This document shows positions 8,340-19,898 of a stretch of DNA of 64,000 bases, piece after piece. Numbering within the stretch: position 1 is the stretch's first letter; every line of letters starts with the position of its first letter. Source of the stretch: Hirsutella rhossiliensis (taxonomy: Eukaryota > Ascomycota > Sordariomycetes > Hypocreales > Ophiocordycipitaceae); the NCBI RefSeq assembly GCF_020360975.1, contig NW_025408675.1, forward strand, positions 1,488,001 through 1,552,000. Reading direction: 5' to 3'. Both the position numbers and the translations under genes were made by a program. The notes beneath the pieces were generated by a model that was given only the letters and a program-made list of their open reading frames with translations, was not told the DNA's origin and did no database searches.

Positions 8340-11300
8340 TCTTTCGCAACGATAACGAAAACCGACTCCTCTGCCGTCCCTATAGTCCGTAGGACGATTC
8401 TTATAGAGCCCTAAGATTAGGATAAGTTGGTAAAGGAGCTACGGGCTCGTATAGACAGAACCATCTATAATTTAGTCTTCTCTAATAAGCAGGACCCTCT
8501 CGAGCCCCCTCTTCGTCCTAGAGCAACGGAATTTATAGAGGGAGCTTCCCTCTTCTCCGAGCTAACCTCCGCATAGCAGAGAGCTTTTTCTGCTGCCTTA
8601 GGTAACTACGAGAGTCACCGTAAGGAATACCTTTACGAAACGAAGCTACTAACGGCTGCTCGTACGGCGATAACGGAATCCGTTAGTGCCGCAAAGCTAA
8701 TCTCTCTTTAAGAGGAAGAGACTCCTAGGCAGTGGCTTTTAAAGCTCGAGACCTTAATAGCGCCCTTGAGAGGATATATAACTAACCGTATTAGGAAGAC
8801 CTATACGGCCCACCTAGGAGCTTTTTCTACTAGGAACCTACTAGCTTCTTCGTAGCTAGCTAAGTAGGAAGAAATCCTCGAAGAAGCTAACTAATACTTC
8901 CTTATAAAAGCTCTTTCCGGCTAGTAGCTATAGGATATATCTCTGCTAATAAAGCCTATTAGTGACGGTTACTCGACTATCTTTCGAGAAGCTAGCCGGG
9001 AACTAGACGAAGAGGCTGCTAGAGTATAACAGCAAGCAGTCTTATTCCTTCGAGGACAGCACTCGACCTAGACGGCTCGACCTGCTGCCCTAGTAGCTGC
9101 TGCAGCCCCTATTGCTGCGGCTCCCGCTGCTGCTGCTGCGGCTGTTGCTCCTTCGGCTCCTCCTCCCTCGAGAGCCTTAACCCCGTCTTTAACGGCTGCC
9201 CCGGTCCCGGCTCCGCCTCTTGCTCCGGGCCCGGCCCCGGTCCCGTTAGTCAGACCGGCCCGACTAGTCCCCTAATAGACCTTTCAGTCCGTTAGTCGAA
9301 AAATCAGGGAACTAGTCGAAATCGAACCTCTTCGTTAAAATCAGCAATAAGGGGTAAAAAGGGGGGGTTTTTAAGCAGACCTTCCGGACCGGGACGAGGA
9401 TTCCTCGAAGAAACGTACGAGGAGGAATCGACCTACCTACTAAGCATGCAAAAAGCCCTATCGGCTAGAAGACTGCTAGCAGGTCTTCGAGGAAAACCGA
9501 CCTAAAGGAATCAACCCTTTAAAGAGGCTACGAGAAATAGTATAATAGTCTCTTAAGGAGGACCCCTTATTGCAGAAGAAGATAGACGAGATTTAGGTTG
9601 CTAAGAAATAGCAACTAACGCCGCTGCCCTTATTCGAGCTATAAATTCGAGGAAAAATCGTTGGTATAGTAAATCCGGCATTCGTCTTCCCTACGGATTA
9701 GTAAGACTAACCGTTAGGACCCTCTGACTATCCCCTACGAAAATTAGCTATCCTTAACTCTAGTGCTTCCCTTAATATCTGCAATATACTCTTACGATTC
9801 CGGTCCTTTAAGAAGGCACGAAAGGAATATCTTATTACCGGGGAATTAACCGTACGGATAGAGGGATACGGAAGGGTAAATTTTACGATGAAATTACCTA
9901 ATAGGTCTATACGAATTCTTCGAAGAAAAAGGGTAGCTTTTTGCCCTCGATTTTTAACGAGCCTAATTTCCTTCCGCCTTCTTCGAGAGGAAGGAATCTT
10001 CTAGGATACGACGTCTAAGCCTATAAGGCTAGTCTAGAAGAATTAGACCATCGGGCTTATCGAGGAAAAATTCGGTTAATTTATTCTCGAATTCCGACCT
10101 ATCCTTAGGAAGGAACTACTCGAGAAGTTAGCTTTCCCTACTAGGAGGGTAGGATCTAAGGACCCTCTTCTAGCAGCCTAAGGAGACGGTCTTCTTTAGC
10201 ACGCACGACTTAGTTACCCGGGCCCCCTAGCTTTATATAAGCTAGGCCTATAATAAGGCGTACGAATAAGGGGCCTAAAGACCGTCGAATATAAACACTG
10301 CGGCTAAGGAAAGACTAGGAGACGAATTTCTAGACGAACGCCTTTACGGCCGGACCAGCCGTATAAGGAAATTTAGGTCGACTAGACCGACGTCTCTAGG
10401 GATTAGGAAAGCTTCGTTAGGGTAATGTTTTTTATAGACGCCTTTTTAGGGATGGTTTTCCCCTATTTCTTACGGACCTACCTAAGCAAGCATAACTAGT
10501 CTGCCCTCCGGGACTTCGTTAACTAGATAAAATCCTACTTCGGCTACGAGGTAAAGAAGATACGGTCTAACGGAGAGCTATTTACGAAGGATATCTTAAA
10601 TTAGCTTCGAAAAAGGGGCATTCTACCCCTCCCGTTAGCACCGAATACCTAGGCCTAGAACGGAGGGGCAGAAAGATTAGGGGGTACTATAATAGAAAGG
10701 GCCTATACGATAAGACTTACTGCAAAGCTTCTATACGACCTTTAGAGGGAAGTCGTTAAGACCGCCTATTACCTTCGGAACCGGACCCCGAGGGACCCTA
10801 AGGACCCTAGGGGACTAAACTAAGGAATAGACTAGAAATCCCCCCTCGAGCTCTTTACGAAGAAGAGGGCCTCGCTAGCCTACCTTCGTGCCTACGGCTA
10901 TAAGGCATACGCAATAACTGCCGATGTATAGCTAAAAAGGAAGAAGAAAAGAAAGCTTAATCTTAGAGCCTTTATTAGTTACCTCGTTAGTTATAATTCT
11001 ACGAATATCTTCCGGATCTAGATTCCTCTTCTACGGAAGGTTATTTTAACTAGGGATATAATTTTCAACGAATCTAGCTTCTTCGACGGAAAGAGGGATT
11101 AATAGCCCCTCTTACTCTCTTAACGTTAGCTAATTTAGAAGATTTAAATCCCCCCTTCCTAATAGTCTTAAGAAGAGGTCCTAGATAAGGAAACGGAAGA
11201 AGAAACCGACGTCGAAGCAATCGAGGATAACGCCGACTTCGAAGAAGAGGAAGCTACTAGATTAGATGATCTAGACGAAGAAGGAGACTATAGGAAAGCG

Positions 11301-13310
11301 GTAGAGCTAGAATACGCCTACCTCCCTATGCCTCCTCTTACGGAATAAGAAGAAGATCTAGAAGCAGCTTTTTTAGTTAGTCTTTTAGTCTCGACCCCTA
11401 AGGGGGTAGGAAAGGCACCTCTCTCGAAGGATTACCCGGCTGCCTTTTTATCCCTGCTTCGAGAAGCAAAGGAAGGTATAGGGCCCGATACGGATACTAA
11501 AGAAGACTAACCTCTCCCCTATTTCGATCGTTTTTCCGACTTCTACCTAACGCTAATAGAAGACGGTTCCTATAGAGCGTTTATAGCAGGCCGGCTTTTT
11601 AAGCTACTATTAGTAAGGAAGGTATATAAAAGAGACCTCCCGAACCTACTAGTAAACTAGAAGCAGCTAGAAAAACACCCTTTAAGAGACTAGTTTTTCT
11701 AGGCCTAGAGAGACCACCTAGCCTTATACGAAGAGATAGGGTCTTTCGAAGAGGTCCTTAAGGAAAAGGCAAGAGGAAAACAGGTCCTTAGCTATAAGTA
11801 GGTCTTTATCTATAAGACTAATAAACACGGCCCCCTTTAGAAGTGCAAAGCCCGGCTAGTTATCTATGGGAATTAATAGGAAAAAGGGGATCTACCTACT
11901 AGGGCAACTACCCTAGCAGGGATGTCTTTTCGGACCCTTATAGCTATAGTAGCAGAATTCGACCTTAAACTTAATTAGATAGATATAGTTAACGCCTTTA
12001 TTAACTACCTACTTAAGGAAGAAGAAGTTATCTATATACGACTTCCTCCTAGTTTCTAATAACTAGGAAAGGTTCTACGGCTTAGGAAAGCTCTATACGG
12101 ACTACGAAGATCACCCCTTCTTTAGTAACAGCATTTAATAGGTTCCCTCGAAGCCCTAGGCTTTAAGAAAGTCCCTTAGGAACCGTATATAATATAGAAG
12201 GGTAAAATCACGGTCTTCTTCTACGTCGACGATATTATTTAGGCCTACCCGAAAGAGGAAGAGGCTGCTGCTAGGGAGGCTATACGAGGCCTATAATAAA
12301 GGTATAAGATAACTAGGCTAAGGGAGCTAAAGTAGTTCCTAGGGATACGAATCCTTTAGAATAGGTCCTAACGGACTATCTAGCTTACCTAAGACGCCTA
12401 TATCGATAAGGTCGCTTATAAATTCCTCCTTAATTCCCTCGATAAGAAGCTTCCCTCTACGCCTATATTAAACGAAGAGCTTTTACCTAATCCGTCCTTT
12501 TAAGCTAGGGAGCAAGAGAAACACTAATATTAATAGAAGGTAGGCTCCCTGCTTTTTTTAGCTATTTCTACTAGACCGGATATCTCTTTTATAGTCTCCT
12601 AGCTAGCTAGGTATAACTAGAATCCTAGCCCTAGGCATTAAGAAGTAGCAGATAGAGCTATCCTTTATCTCTATTTAACGAGATTATATAGTCTACGCCT
12701 AGGAGGGTAGAAAAGAAAGAAATTAGCTGCCGAAATCTTCCTTTATTCGAGCAATTTATCCTTTACGGACAATTCCTTAGATAGAAAGAGCTTATAAGGG
12801 TATATTATATCCCTTTTTAGAGGAACTATTACTTAGAGAGCTTCGAAGCAAGCTACCGTTACGACTTTAAGTACGGAGGCAGAGCTACTAGCTCTTTTAG
12901 AAGCGTTAAAAGAAGCGATTTTCCTTAGCCGGCTGCTAATATCTCTACGACTATAAATCCCGACCCCGTTAGCTATAGAATACGATAATACGTAGACTAT
13001 ACTAATTCTTACGGAGGAAAATAGTAAGCTATCGACCTAGCTATAGTATATCGATATCTACTAGTATTAGTTACGCTAAGAGGTCTAAAGGGGACTTATT
13101 TCCGTCCGTTAGGTTTTAACGGCATCGATAAAAGCTAACGGTCTTACGAAGCCCCTACCGAAGTAGAAGCTAGCTGTCTTTTTATAGCAAATTAGGCTAG
13201 AAGACGTTCGAGAGAAGCTGTCCTTAGAGGCCCGCCTTAAGAGTCTACGAGAGGAGCTAATAGCCCGTACGAGAAGGTAACGTCTATAGCCGAAGAAAAG
13301 GAAGAGGTTT
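8340..13310 (+). pseudogene. Decayed Copia gag-pol, copy A
   Basis: A gag-like part lies at about 8400-9080. An Ala/Pro-rich linker follows at about 9091-9265, with runs of GCT/GCG codons. Integrase lies at about 10270-10780: a CxxC-type end, first Asp in the VD-T-DV region, second catalytic position read as SNGELF with AAC at 10569-10571, and Glu in GGAERLGG (GAA 10671-10673). Reverse transcriptase lies at about 11900-12330, with an NAFIN block, KALYGLR and the catalytic box YVDD (12222-12233) still intact. RNase H lies at about 12760-13190, with LSTEAELLALLEALKEA-like spacing. Dozens of in-frame TAG/TAA codons at former CAG, CAA and TGG positions prevent expression. Confidence 0.9.
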
Positions 13311-13549
13311 TCCCTTTAGAGGGCCCCCTATTTAATTAGGTTTTTCCCTTCTAAGAAGGCCCCCTTTCTTATAGGACTTTCCCCTCTTTAGGCCCCTTTT
13401 CCTTAAGTAGGTCTAAGAGCCTAGGGACCCGAAAGGGCCCTTGCTTTCCTCAGTAAAGGGAGAAGTATAGAGCTAAGAACCTCCTCTATACGCTTACTAG
13501 CCTAAAGCCGTATTAGCTATGCCCTTAAGGGGCAGGCTATAGCTAAGGG

Positions 13550-14028
13550 TGTGCATGCGTGGCTGATTTCGTAGTTCTCGGAGATATCCCTTAGCACGAG
13601 GACCAAGGAAGCTAAAACACCGGTATAGAAAAAGGAAGAAGGAGCTAAAAAGAGGTATAGAAAGGAGGGTAGGGGTAAGAGGGGAAGTAGAAGTAGCGAT
13701 GGCTTCCTATAGAGGTAGCGAGAGATAAGACGGATATGCCGGCAACGGCTAGAAAGGAGGGGAAAAACCGGCAATAAGCTCGGTAGTTAAAGGGACATTA
13801 GTGGCTTCTTTAAGTAGGATCTTCTTTGTTAATTAAGATGCTAGACGGGTATAAAGAGGGGCGTTAGATAGAGGAAAGAAGGACAATTAAGGCAATATAA
13901 CAATCACTCCCCTGCCGCAATTGCTGCTCCCGTAAGAATCAAATCTCTCTGCCCTGCTTATCCGACCCCTTACTTCTAATTTTACCTTTATGCATTTTTA
14001 TACACTTCTCGTATCTCTCTTTACGAGA
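13550..14028 (+). repeat. 3' LTR of Copia copy A
   Basis: It pairs with 7721-8205. A purine-rich tract (GCTAAGGGTG) precedes it. The first bases (TGTGCATGCG) have diverged from TGTCGCGAAG, so the start is uncertain by a few bases. Several single-base losses in short homopolymers set it apart from the 5' LTR. A chance minus-strand frame of 85 codons lies inside it and is not a gene. Confidence 0.85.
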
Positions 14029-14033
14029 ACTAT

Positions 14034-14660
14034 AGATATAATAGTAAAGTAGTATAGTAATTCGTTATTAAAGGGCCGCGCCTTTATATTTATATAAAAG
14101 CTATAGGAGACTATAGATTATTATTAATCTATAATAGCTACCGTAGTATAAGATTAAAAGCGGTATCCTAATAAGACTAAGGCTTTAATAAATAGGTTTA
14201 TAGTAAGAGATAAGGTATAGCTAGACCTTTATAACTATAGGTTAGTATAGCTAAAGAAGAAGCTTAACTAGCTATATATAAAGTTTATAGTATATAAGGT
14301 TATTAGCCTATAAGTTATAGAGCTTAATAGTCTTTTAATAAGGGTCTATAATAAGATTAATATAGACTTTCTTTATAAAGCCTTATTTAACCCGCTACTT
14401 AAATAAAAAGTAGTAGACGCTTAACCGCTTATAATTAAAGTAGAGGGAGAGGATAAGTTTAAGGTTAAAGAGATATAAGCTATACGCTAAAAAAAGGTTA
14501 GTAAGGGGAAATACTAAGAGGTCCTCGTTAAATAGCGCGGGTATCTTAACCCTATATAAGAACCTATATATAAGTTTATAAGAGCTATAGCCCTTAATAA
14601 GTTTAAGGCCTTATTTAAGATAATAAATAAAAATAATAAACTAATAAACTATTAATAGTA
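14034..14660 (+). pseudogene. Gypsy K: integrase C-terminus and chromodomain
   Basis: The frame passes from an integrase C-terminal segment (VRDKVWLDLYNYRL, the GPF/GPY-type approach) to a chromodomain at about 14459-14575. Undoing RIP at TAG/TAA, the chromodomain reads KGKYQEVLVKWRGYL, with the second aromatic cage Trp in VKW and another in the T-W-EP segment. A C-terminal chromodomain marks the chromovirus branch of Gypsy elements, where it directs integration to heterochromatin. The frame ends near 14655. The upstream part of pol is cut off by Copia A and by repeat F1. Confidence 0.8.
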
Positions 14661-16500
14661 GCGTAAGCTAAGATTATAAAGTAAGTAAAGTAAAGTAAGT
14701 AGTTATAATAATATAAGTATAATAATATAAGTAGAGATAAAAATAGCGTTTATTATAAGGCGGAGCCCTTAAACTACTTAGACTTACTTTTTATCTTTAT
14801 TATTATTATTATCCTTATATTTATCGTCCTCCTTTACCTTATTAAGGGTAGCGGCGCTCTTTAAATCGCTTAAGCGGCCTTTTAAGCCCGCGAGCTAGTT
14901 AGCGGTAGCGGCGGCTCTAAGGGCTCTAAGGGTAAGGGGGGCTTAGCTAGTAGTAGTAGCGGGGGCAGCGGTAGGCATAGCTAAAGGGACCGCTAATAGG
15001 GCAATAAAAGTAATATCCTTAGTATTAAGGGAGTTAGTAGTAGAAGTAAAAGAGCTAAAAGAAAAAAACTTACTTAAGGATAAGGCCTTAGCGCTTAAAA
15101 GCGCGGAGATTATAGTAGGTAGCGGCAGCGGCGGTAAGGCGCTTCTTAGTAGCCCCTCGTACCTACTTATATACGCTAGCCTCTTAAGCTAACGCTATAA
15201 TAAGTAAGATAAGAGGCGCCGCTTTATAAGCGCGGCCGGTATATATATACTAGTAATAACTACCGCCGCGGCGTTACTTAACTTAGTTAGCGTAAAGGAG
15301 CTCCTATAATATATATTATATATAAGGGGCCGCGCGGGCGGCTCTAGCCTATACTTAGCGCTTATACTTTAAGAAGTTAGCGGAAAATAGCTACTACGCT
15401 CGCTAGATAGCGGACTTATAAAGGTAGTAAAGGCGGAGGTAAGGGTAGAGGGGCCGGGCGTTATAGGTAGCGGCGGGGATAATATTATTACCTAGAAGGG
15501 CGATATAAGGGCGGCTAGCATAGTAGAGGTAAAAGCCGTAGCGGTAAGCGCGGTCGCGGGGGCGTAGGTAGAAGTAGTAGTAGCGGCGGAGCTATTATTA
15601 GCCGTGCTTAGTATAGTATTAACGAACGACTTTATATACTTTAAAAAAAAGAGGTAAGGGAGGGAGAAGTAAATATATTTATCGTAGAAGTTAGTATTAT
15701 AGATTACGGCCTCCCGCTTTATAAGGTAAGGAACTTATTAGTTAAAGTTATTATTATTATTAAGGCTATTATTATTATTATAGCTATTACTATAAGTATA
15801 TATTAATAGAGCGGCTTATATAGCTAGGAACGAACTAATACCTTAAGTAAAGTAGAACTTACTTATTACTACTATTACTATAGTTAAAGAAAGAAGAAAA
15901 GGAAGGAAAGAAAGAAGGGGGGGATATTACTTTATATACCCCTTAGTAAAGGAAGCTGCTTAAGGCTAAGGGGACGGGTAACCTAAGGCTTACGTAGGTC
16001 TAGGCTAGCCGCCGGCTACTTAAGGGCGTATATAATAAGTTACGCCCTTATTTAATTAGCTAGCTAGCTAATAAGTATAGAGCTAGGTTCTAGCTACTTA
16101 AGCTAATAAGTATAGGGATAATAAGGCTAGTAAGGCTAGTATAATTAATAGGAAAAGGTAAGGTAGAGCTAATAGTATAGGCCTAATAGTATAGAAGCTA
16201 TTAATAAAGTAGTACTATACTATACTTAAGGAAGGGTATTATATAAAAGTCTTTAACTATTATAAGTTATAAGCTTAAGCTATAGCTTAAGCTATATAGT
16301 TATATATAAAAGGCTAGATCCTATATATATATATATAGGCTAGCTATATATAAAAGAGCTTTATATAGCTTATTAATATTATCCTATAAATAGTACTTAT
16401 ATATATACTTCTACTTACTTTATAATAGTTATCCTTATATTTAATAAGGGAAAGATAACTCTATTAAATACTTACTTTATCTTAGAAATACTAATAAGTA
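14661..16500 (+). other. Gypsy K 3' region and possible LTR, otherwise unassigned
   Basis: Simple ATT/TAT runs and a Gly/Ser/Ala-rich decayed stretch (about 14880-15620) follow the chromodomain. At 15910-15928 a polypurine tract (GAAAGAAGGGGGGGATA) is followed by TATTACTTTATATACCCC, a plausible RIP-altered start of a 3' LTR (TGTTAC...). Its partner LTR is not in the window, so this is inference. From about 16240 to 16440 there are long TATA runs and palindromes. Confidence 0.4.
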
Positions 16501-18186
16501 TCTTCTTAGCTAAGCTAATAATAATAATAGGAATATTCTAAAACTAGCTCCTAAGATATCTTTATTTAAAACCTATAAAAGATATTTATTTAAACTAAGT
16601 AACTTTAAAAGCTAATTTATAATAAGAATACCCCTATAATATAAAAAGCAGGTATTTATTATTATATAAGCGCCTAAGCCGCTAACTAAAGGAGTAAGTA
16701 ACTTATAGTATCGCTACCTTAAGTATCTTAGTTTAAGATTACTAAAGAAGCTATTAAAAGCTTACTTAGGTACTAAGCTTTAAGGCCTTATAATATATAG
16801 CTATTAAATATATATAATAAAGAAAGCTAAGAAGGAAGTCTTAATAAAAATACTATTATTAAAGCTTAAAGATTTAAGGGTATAAGTTAGCTTTAACCTT
16901 TATACTAGCCCTATAATAGTATATAATAAGAAAAAGAACTTTACTTTATTTACTTATATAAATATATTTATAAGGTTTTATTACCTAATAAAAAGAAAAA
17001 TAAGTATTAAGAATATCTTTAATAACTTTATAGTATTACTTAAGACTTAGTATAAAGTTAAAATAACTATATTAGTTATTAATAAGGAAAGGGCTCTTTT
17101 AATAATAAAATTAGTAGATTATATAACTAATAAAAAGATATAAGTTATATAGTTAGCCCCTTTAACGCTTATATAAAATAGTTATATAAAGAGATTAAAG
17201 GTAATAATAAAGAAAGGTAAGGGTTATAAAGCTTAACTTAAAGCTTTTAAAAGAGTTATAGCTAAAGATATACTATATAGCGGTATACTTACTTAATATA
17301 GTACCCTTTAAATTATATAATTATAGCTAGTAAAGCTTATATAAATATTAATAGACCTAGATAAAAGAAAATAATCTATTATATTACTATATTAAAGATA
17401 TTAAACTAAGTATTATATATTTAAGGGTATTTAGCTATATAGCGTTCTTAATAATAATTATAGTATTAAAATATATTAAGTTATATAAGATATAGTTCCC
17501 TCTTAAATAAAGAGCTTATATTAGCTACTTAGTAAGCTATAAGCCTACTTAAAAATATATTATATAGATACTATTAATTAAATAAAATAAACTAATAGTA
17601 TTAGCTAATATATAGTTTAATAAGTTTATAAGCTATAATATAAAAAGAAAAAGGTAAGCTTAGCTAGTTAAAATATATAGCTATAATATCCTTAGAATAT
17701 AGCTATAACTAACATTATAAATAGTAGGGAACTTAAAACCTTTAAGGTACTAAGTTTATTTAATAATAATATAAATAATAGTTAGATACTAGAAAAAGTA
17801 ATTACCTTCTTATAAGACCTATTACCTTTATATACTTTAGAAGATTAAAGATTAAAGACGCCCTTATAAGGATTATATAAATATATATATCTTTTCCTTT
17901 TAAAAATAATAAGCTTAAGGATAAAGATTTTAATATTACCCCTTTTACTTAATACTATATTTAATATAAAGCTACTAAGTATTATACCTCTTATACTTAT
18001 AATAAATAATATAGCTAGTAACCCCTTTTATATCTTATTAAAGAGATAGTTTAAAGATATAATACCTATATTAATTAACTTATCTCCTTAAAATAAACAT
18101 AATAATATACTTCTTAACTTAAAAGGTAAAGAAATAATTATAGTATAGGTTTTAAAAGATATAAGGGTATTTACCCTTAGTATAAG
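16500..18186 (+). pseudogene. Decayed Copia-type integrase region (lineage different from A-D and J)
   Basis: A plus-strand frame reads as an integrase core at about 16860-17300. It includes FIRFYYLIKRKISIKNIF, then a second-Asp region resembling the usual TDNERA block (read as VINKERALLI), then IQVIQLAPLTL in the place of the normal SAPYTPEQNG approach. Spacing and order fit Copia integrases. The sequence does not align with Copia A or J at the nucleotide level. AT enrichment is extreme here. No LTR pair could be assigned; the truncated LTR L1 follows directly but belongs to Gypsy family G. Confidence 0.5.
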
Positions 18187-18393
18187 TATAAAAGCGCTAC
18201 TAAGAAGTATAAGCTAATAAAGTACTTAGGTATAGAATACTAATATATTAGTAGGGTATTAATACGGAATTATATTTACCCCGCTTATATATTATAGACT
18301 ACTTACTACTTTAATAAAAGAGGAGAAATCCTTCTTTTTATAAGCTTTAGTCTTATAATAAAGAAAATATAATATATATAGTATAGTACCTCT
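18187..18393 (+). repeat. Truncated LTR of Gypsy family G (L1)
   Basis: It matches the first 207 bp of the 257 bp G LTRs at 19642-19898 and 35060-35316. It is cut exactly where Copia copy D begins, after GTACCTCT. In the intact LTRs that string continues into AGCTAT, so Copia D landed inside this LTR. Confidence 0.85.
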
Positions 18394-18868
18394 TTTTACG
18401 TAAAGAGATACGATATATATATATTTAAAATATATAAAGGTAAAATTAAAAGTAAGGGGTTAGATAGGTAGGGCTAAGCTATTTAATTCTTATAAGGGCA
18501 GTAATTAAAGTAAGGGAGTAATTATTAAATTAACTTAATTCTCTTTCTTTCCTCTATCTAATACCTTTCTTTATACCCGTTTAGTATCTTAATTAATAAA
18601 GAAAATCCTACTTAAAGAAGCTACTAATATCCTTTTAACTACTAAGCTTTTTACTAGTTTTTCCCTTCCTTTTTAGCCGTTACTAATATATCCGTCTTAT
18701 CTCTCGCTACCTTTATAGGAAGCTATTACTACTTATACTTCCCCTTATACCCTTACCCTCTTTTTAGCTCCTTCTTCCTTCTTTTATACTAGGTGTTTTT
18801 AGCTTCCTTAGTCCCTCTTACTAAGATATATCTTTAAGAACTATAAAATTAAGCTATGCTTCGCGATA
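18394..18868 (-). repeat. 3' LTR of Copia copy D
   Basis: It is 475 bp and aligns with the LTRs of copies A, B and C. The outer tip has decayed to TTTTACGTAAAGAGAT from the TCTCGCGAAGAGAGAT seen in copy C. It ends CTTCGCGATA at 18868, then CCCCCTTAGC, the complement of the polypurine tract. Confidence 0.85.
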
Positions 18869-19641
18869 TACCCCCTTAGCTATAGCTTGCACCTTAAGGG
18901 TATAGCTAATATAGCTTTAGGCTAGTAAGCGTATAAAGGAGGTTCTTAGCTCTATACTTCTCCCTTTACTTAGGGAAAGTAAGGGCCCTTTTAAGTCCCT
19001 AGGCTCTTTTAGACCTACTTAAGGAATAAGGGCTTAAAGAGGAGAAAGTCCTATAAGAAAGGGGGCCTTCTTAAAAGGGAAAAACCCAATTAAATAAGGG
19101 GCCCTTTAAAGGGAAAAACCTCTTCCTTTTTCTTTAGTTATAGACGTTACCTTCTCGTACGGGCTATTAGCTCCTCTTATAGACTCTTAAGGCGGGTCTC
19201 TAAAAATAGCTTTTCTCGAACGTCTTTTAGCCTAATTTACTATAAGAAGATAGCTAGCTTCTACTTTAATAAGGGCTTTATAAGACCGTTAGCTTTTATT
19301 AATACTATTAAAACCTAACGGATTAAAATAAGTCCCTTTTAAACCTCTTAGTATAACTAATACTAGTAGATATTAATATACTATAGCTAGGTTAATAGCT
19401 TACTATTTTCCTTTATAAGAATTCGTATAGTCTATATATTATTATATTCTATAGCTAATAGGGACGGAATCTATAGTTATAAAGATATTAGTAGCTAGCT
19501 AAGGAAAATCGCTTCTTTTAATACTTTTAAAAGAGCTAGTAGCTCTACCTCTATACTTAAAGTTATAATAGTAGCTTACTTTAAAGCTCTTTAAGTAATA
19601 GTTCCTTTAAAAAGAGATATAATATACCCTTATAAGCTCTT
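18869..19641 (-). pseudogene. Decayed Copia RNase H, copy D (part 1)
   Basis: This corresponds to 55731-56503 of copy C and encodes the RNase H end of pol on the minus strand. It breaks off at CTCTT, the duplication made by insertion of Gypsy G, and continues at 35317. All stop codons are TAG or TAA. Confidence 0.82.
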
Positions 19642-19898
19642 TATAAGAGCGCTACTAAGAGGTATAGGCTAATAAAGTACTTAGGTATATAGTACTAATA
19701 TATTAGTAGGGTATTAGTAGGGAATCGTGCCTACCCCGCTTATATATTATAGACTACTTACTATTCTAATAAAAGAGAGAAAATCCCTCTTTTTATAAGC
19801 TTTAGTCTTATAATAAAGAGAATATAATATATATAGTATAGTACTTCTAGCTATCTCTACTACCTAACTAATTATACTATAATACGTATTCCCTTATA
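19642..19898 (+). repeat. 5' LTR of Gypsy G
   Basis: It is 257 bp, preceded by CTCTT (19637-19641). It matches 35060-35316 in full length and L1 in its first 207 bp. Confidence 0.9.

Larger units (their letters stand above)
7721..14028 (+). mobile_element. Copia-type LTR retrotransposon, copy A
   Basis: The element has LTRs at 7721-8205 and about 13550-14028 and is flanked by the exact duplication ACTAT (7716-7720 and 14029-14033). Domain order is gag, integrase, reverse transcriptase, RNase H, which defines Ty1/copia (Pseudoviridae-type) elements. The interior is about 5.3 kb. RIP is strong but less complete than in older neighbours, since the 5' LTR still holds runs such as GTGCAG and CAAGAATCAAA. 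It is inserted in Gypsy K. Three relatives of the same family occur in the window (B, C and D). Confidence 0.93.

Noticed and set aside
13517..13774. 85-codon minus-strand open frame, hydrophobic
   Set aside because: It lies within the 3' LTR of Copia A, opposite to the element, and is broken in the other LTR copies.
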